This document shows, piece by piece, positions 47,871-48,136 of a DNA stretch of 48,136 bases. Where the stretch lies: positions 1 through 48,136 of IMG/VR virus record IMGVR_UViG_3300027896_000066; one strand, 5' to 3'. The notes under the pieces are model-generated. The model searched no databases. It was not told the origin of the DNA and worked only from the letters and a program-made list of their open reading frames with translations. Origin of the DNA: a virus. Positions within the stretch are counted from its first letter, which is position 1. Each line of letters opens with the position of its first letter. A program made the translations under genes and the position numbers.

Positions 47871-47969
47871 ATGATCACTTTACTTCCCGGATTTATTGCT
47901 ATTAAAGATCCAAGAGCAATATTATTACCAGCATGTAAAATTTTTAACAAAGAAAGGGAATTATTATGA
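47871..47969 (+). CDS. Possible 32-residue peptide gene
   Basis: From ATG 47871, 1 nt after the previous stop, to TGA overlapping the next ATG (ATGA): MITLLPGFIAIKDPRAILLP and 12 more residues. Exact fit between neighbours favours it, but there is no ribosome site. Confidence 0.4.
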   Translation: MITLLPGFIAIKDPRAILLPACKIFNKERELL

Positions 47970-48136
47970 CAGTAACTACATTTCGACATGTGTGTATTAA
48001 AGGCGAAGACGGAAATCAATATATTGTCCCTGTAACAATGGAACAACAATTTATTTCATCAAAAGAAAATATTATCGAATCAATGTGTGGATCGGACGTG
48101 TGGTTTGAAGCAACTGACGAGTTCAATGATATATTC
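47966..48136 (+). CDS. Hypothetical protein, cut by window end
   Basis: 57 residues visible from ATG 47966 with AAAGGGAA upstream: MTVTTFRHVCIKGEDGNQYI. No stop before the window ends. Not recognised. Confidence 0.6.
   Translation, partial: MTVTTFRHVCIKGEDGNQYIVPVTMEQQFISSKENIIESMCGSDVWFEATDEFNDIF

Overview
This window looks like part of a large, AT-rich, T4-like (myovirus-type) phage genome that infects a Gram-negative bacterium. The phage assignment rests on a T4 gp43-type family B DNA polymerase, a gp45-type sliding clamp, a DsbA-like small DNA-binding protein, a T4 Rnh/FEN-type 5'-3' exonuclease, tightly packed genes with ATGA/TAATG overlaps, T4-late-like octamers (GATAAATA, CATAAATA, TATAAATA) on both strands, and many small unrecognised ORFs. 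A Gram-negative host is inferred from sigma70-like promoters, a PspA homologue, a periplasmic D,D-peptidase and exported surface-adhesin-E-like sequence. I see no rRNA, tRNA or CRISPR array.

Layout. 0-6 kb: DsbA-like protein, DNA polymerase, clamp and a DpdA-like transglycosylase. 6-8.1 kb: DHH phosphoesterase and small conserved phage proteins. 8.1-11.9 kb: an overlapping operon of a Gfo/Idh oxidoreductase, a zinc-type dehydrogenase, a GT-B-like glycosyltransferase and an unknown protein. 12-15 kb: a QueD-like T-fold protein, a MazG-like enzyme, small proteins and a QueE radical SAM enzyme. DpdA, the QueD-like protein and QueE point to 7-deazaguanine modification of phage DNA. 15-18.5 kb: late-type genes and the FEN exonuclease. 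18.8-21.3 kb: the only multi-gene minus-strand operon, encoding homospermidine synthase, a GH19-type lysozyme and a small zincin, all three with similar N-termini. 21.4-27.8 kb: membrane and small proteins, a PPP-type phosphatase, an RtcB RNA ligase and a macro-domain protein, plausibly an RNA-repair/ADP-ribose set.

27.8-40.5 kb: an AAA ATPase, a signal-peptide/TPR-like/transmembrane protein with a repetitive Ser-rich tail, a PspA-like coiled coil, a MoxR ATPase and its zincin+vWA partner. This resembles a phage-borne membrane-stress or remodelling module. The moxR-vWA pair has been invaded by a cluster of related endonucleases (31809-33353, 34710-34919, 34995-36968, 37790-39289) plus four small genes. 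40.5-48.1 kb: late conserved T4-like proteins, an HNH nuclease, a D,D-carboxypeptidase/endopeptidase, a set of small proteins sharing a C-terminal motif, and exported or hypothetical proteins.

Regulation visible in sequence. At least sixteen sigma70-like promoters can be drawn. In six of them, plus one late-type octamer, the start codon lies 5-6 nt after the -10 element, which predicts leaderless mRNAs. Nine late-type octamers occur, several followed by a CTGGAG or CGGAG ribosome-binding site. Function calls are by motif reading only, with no database search.
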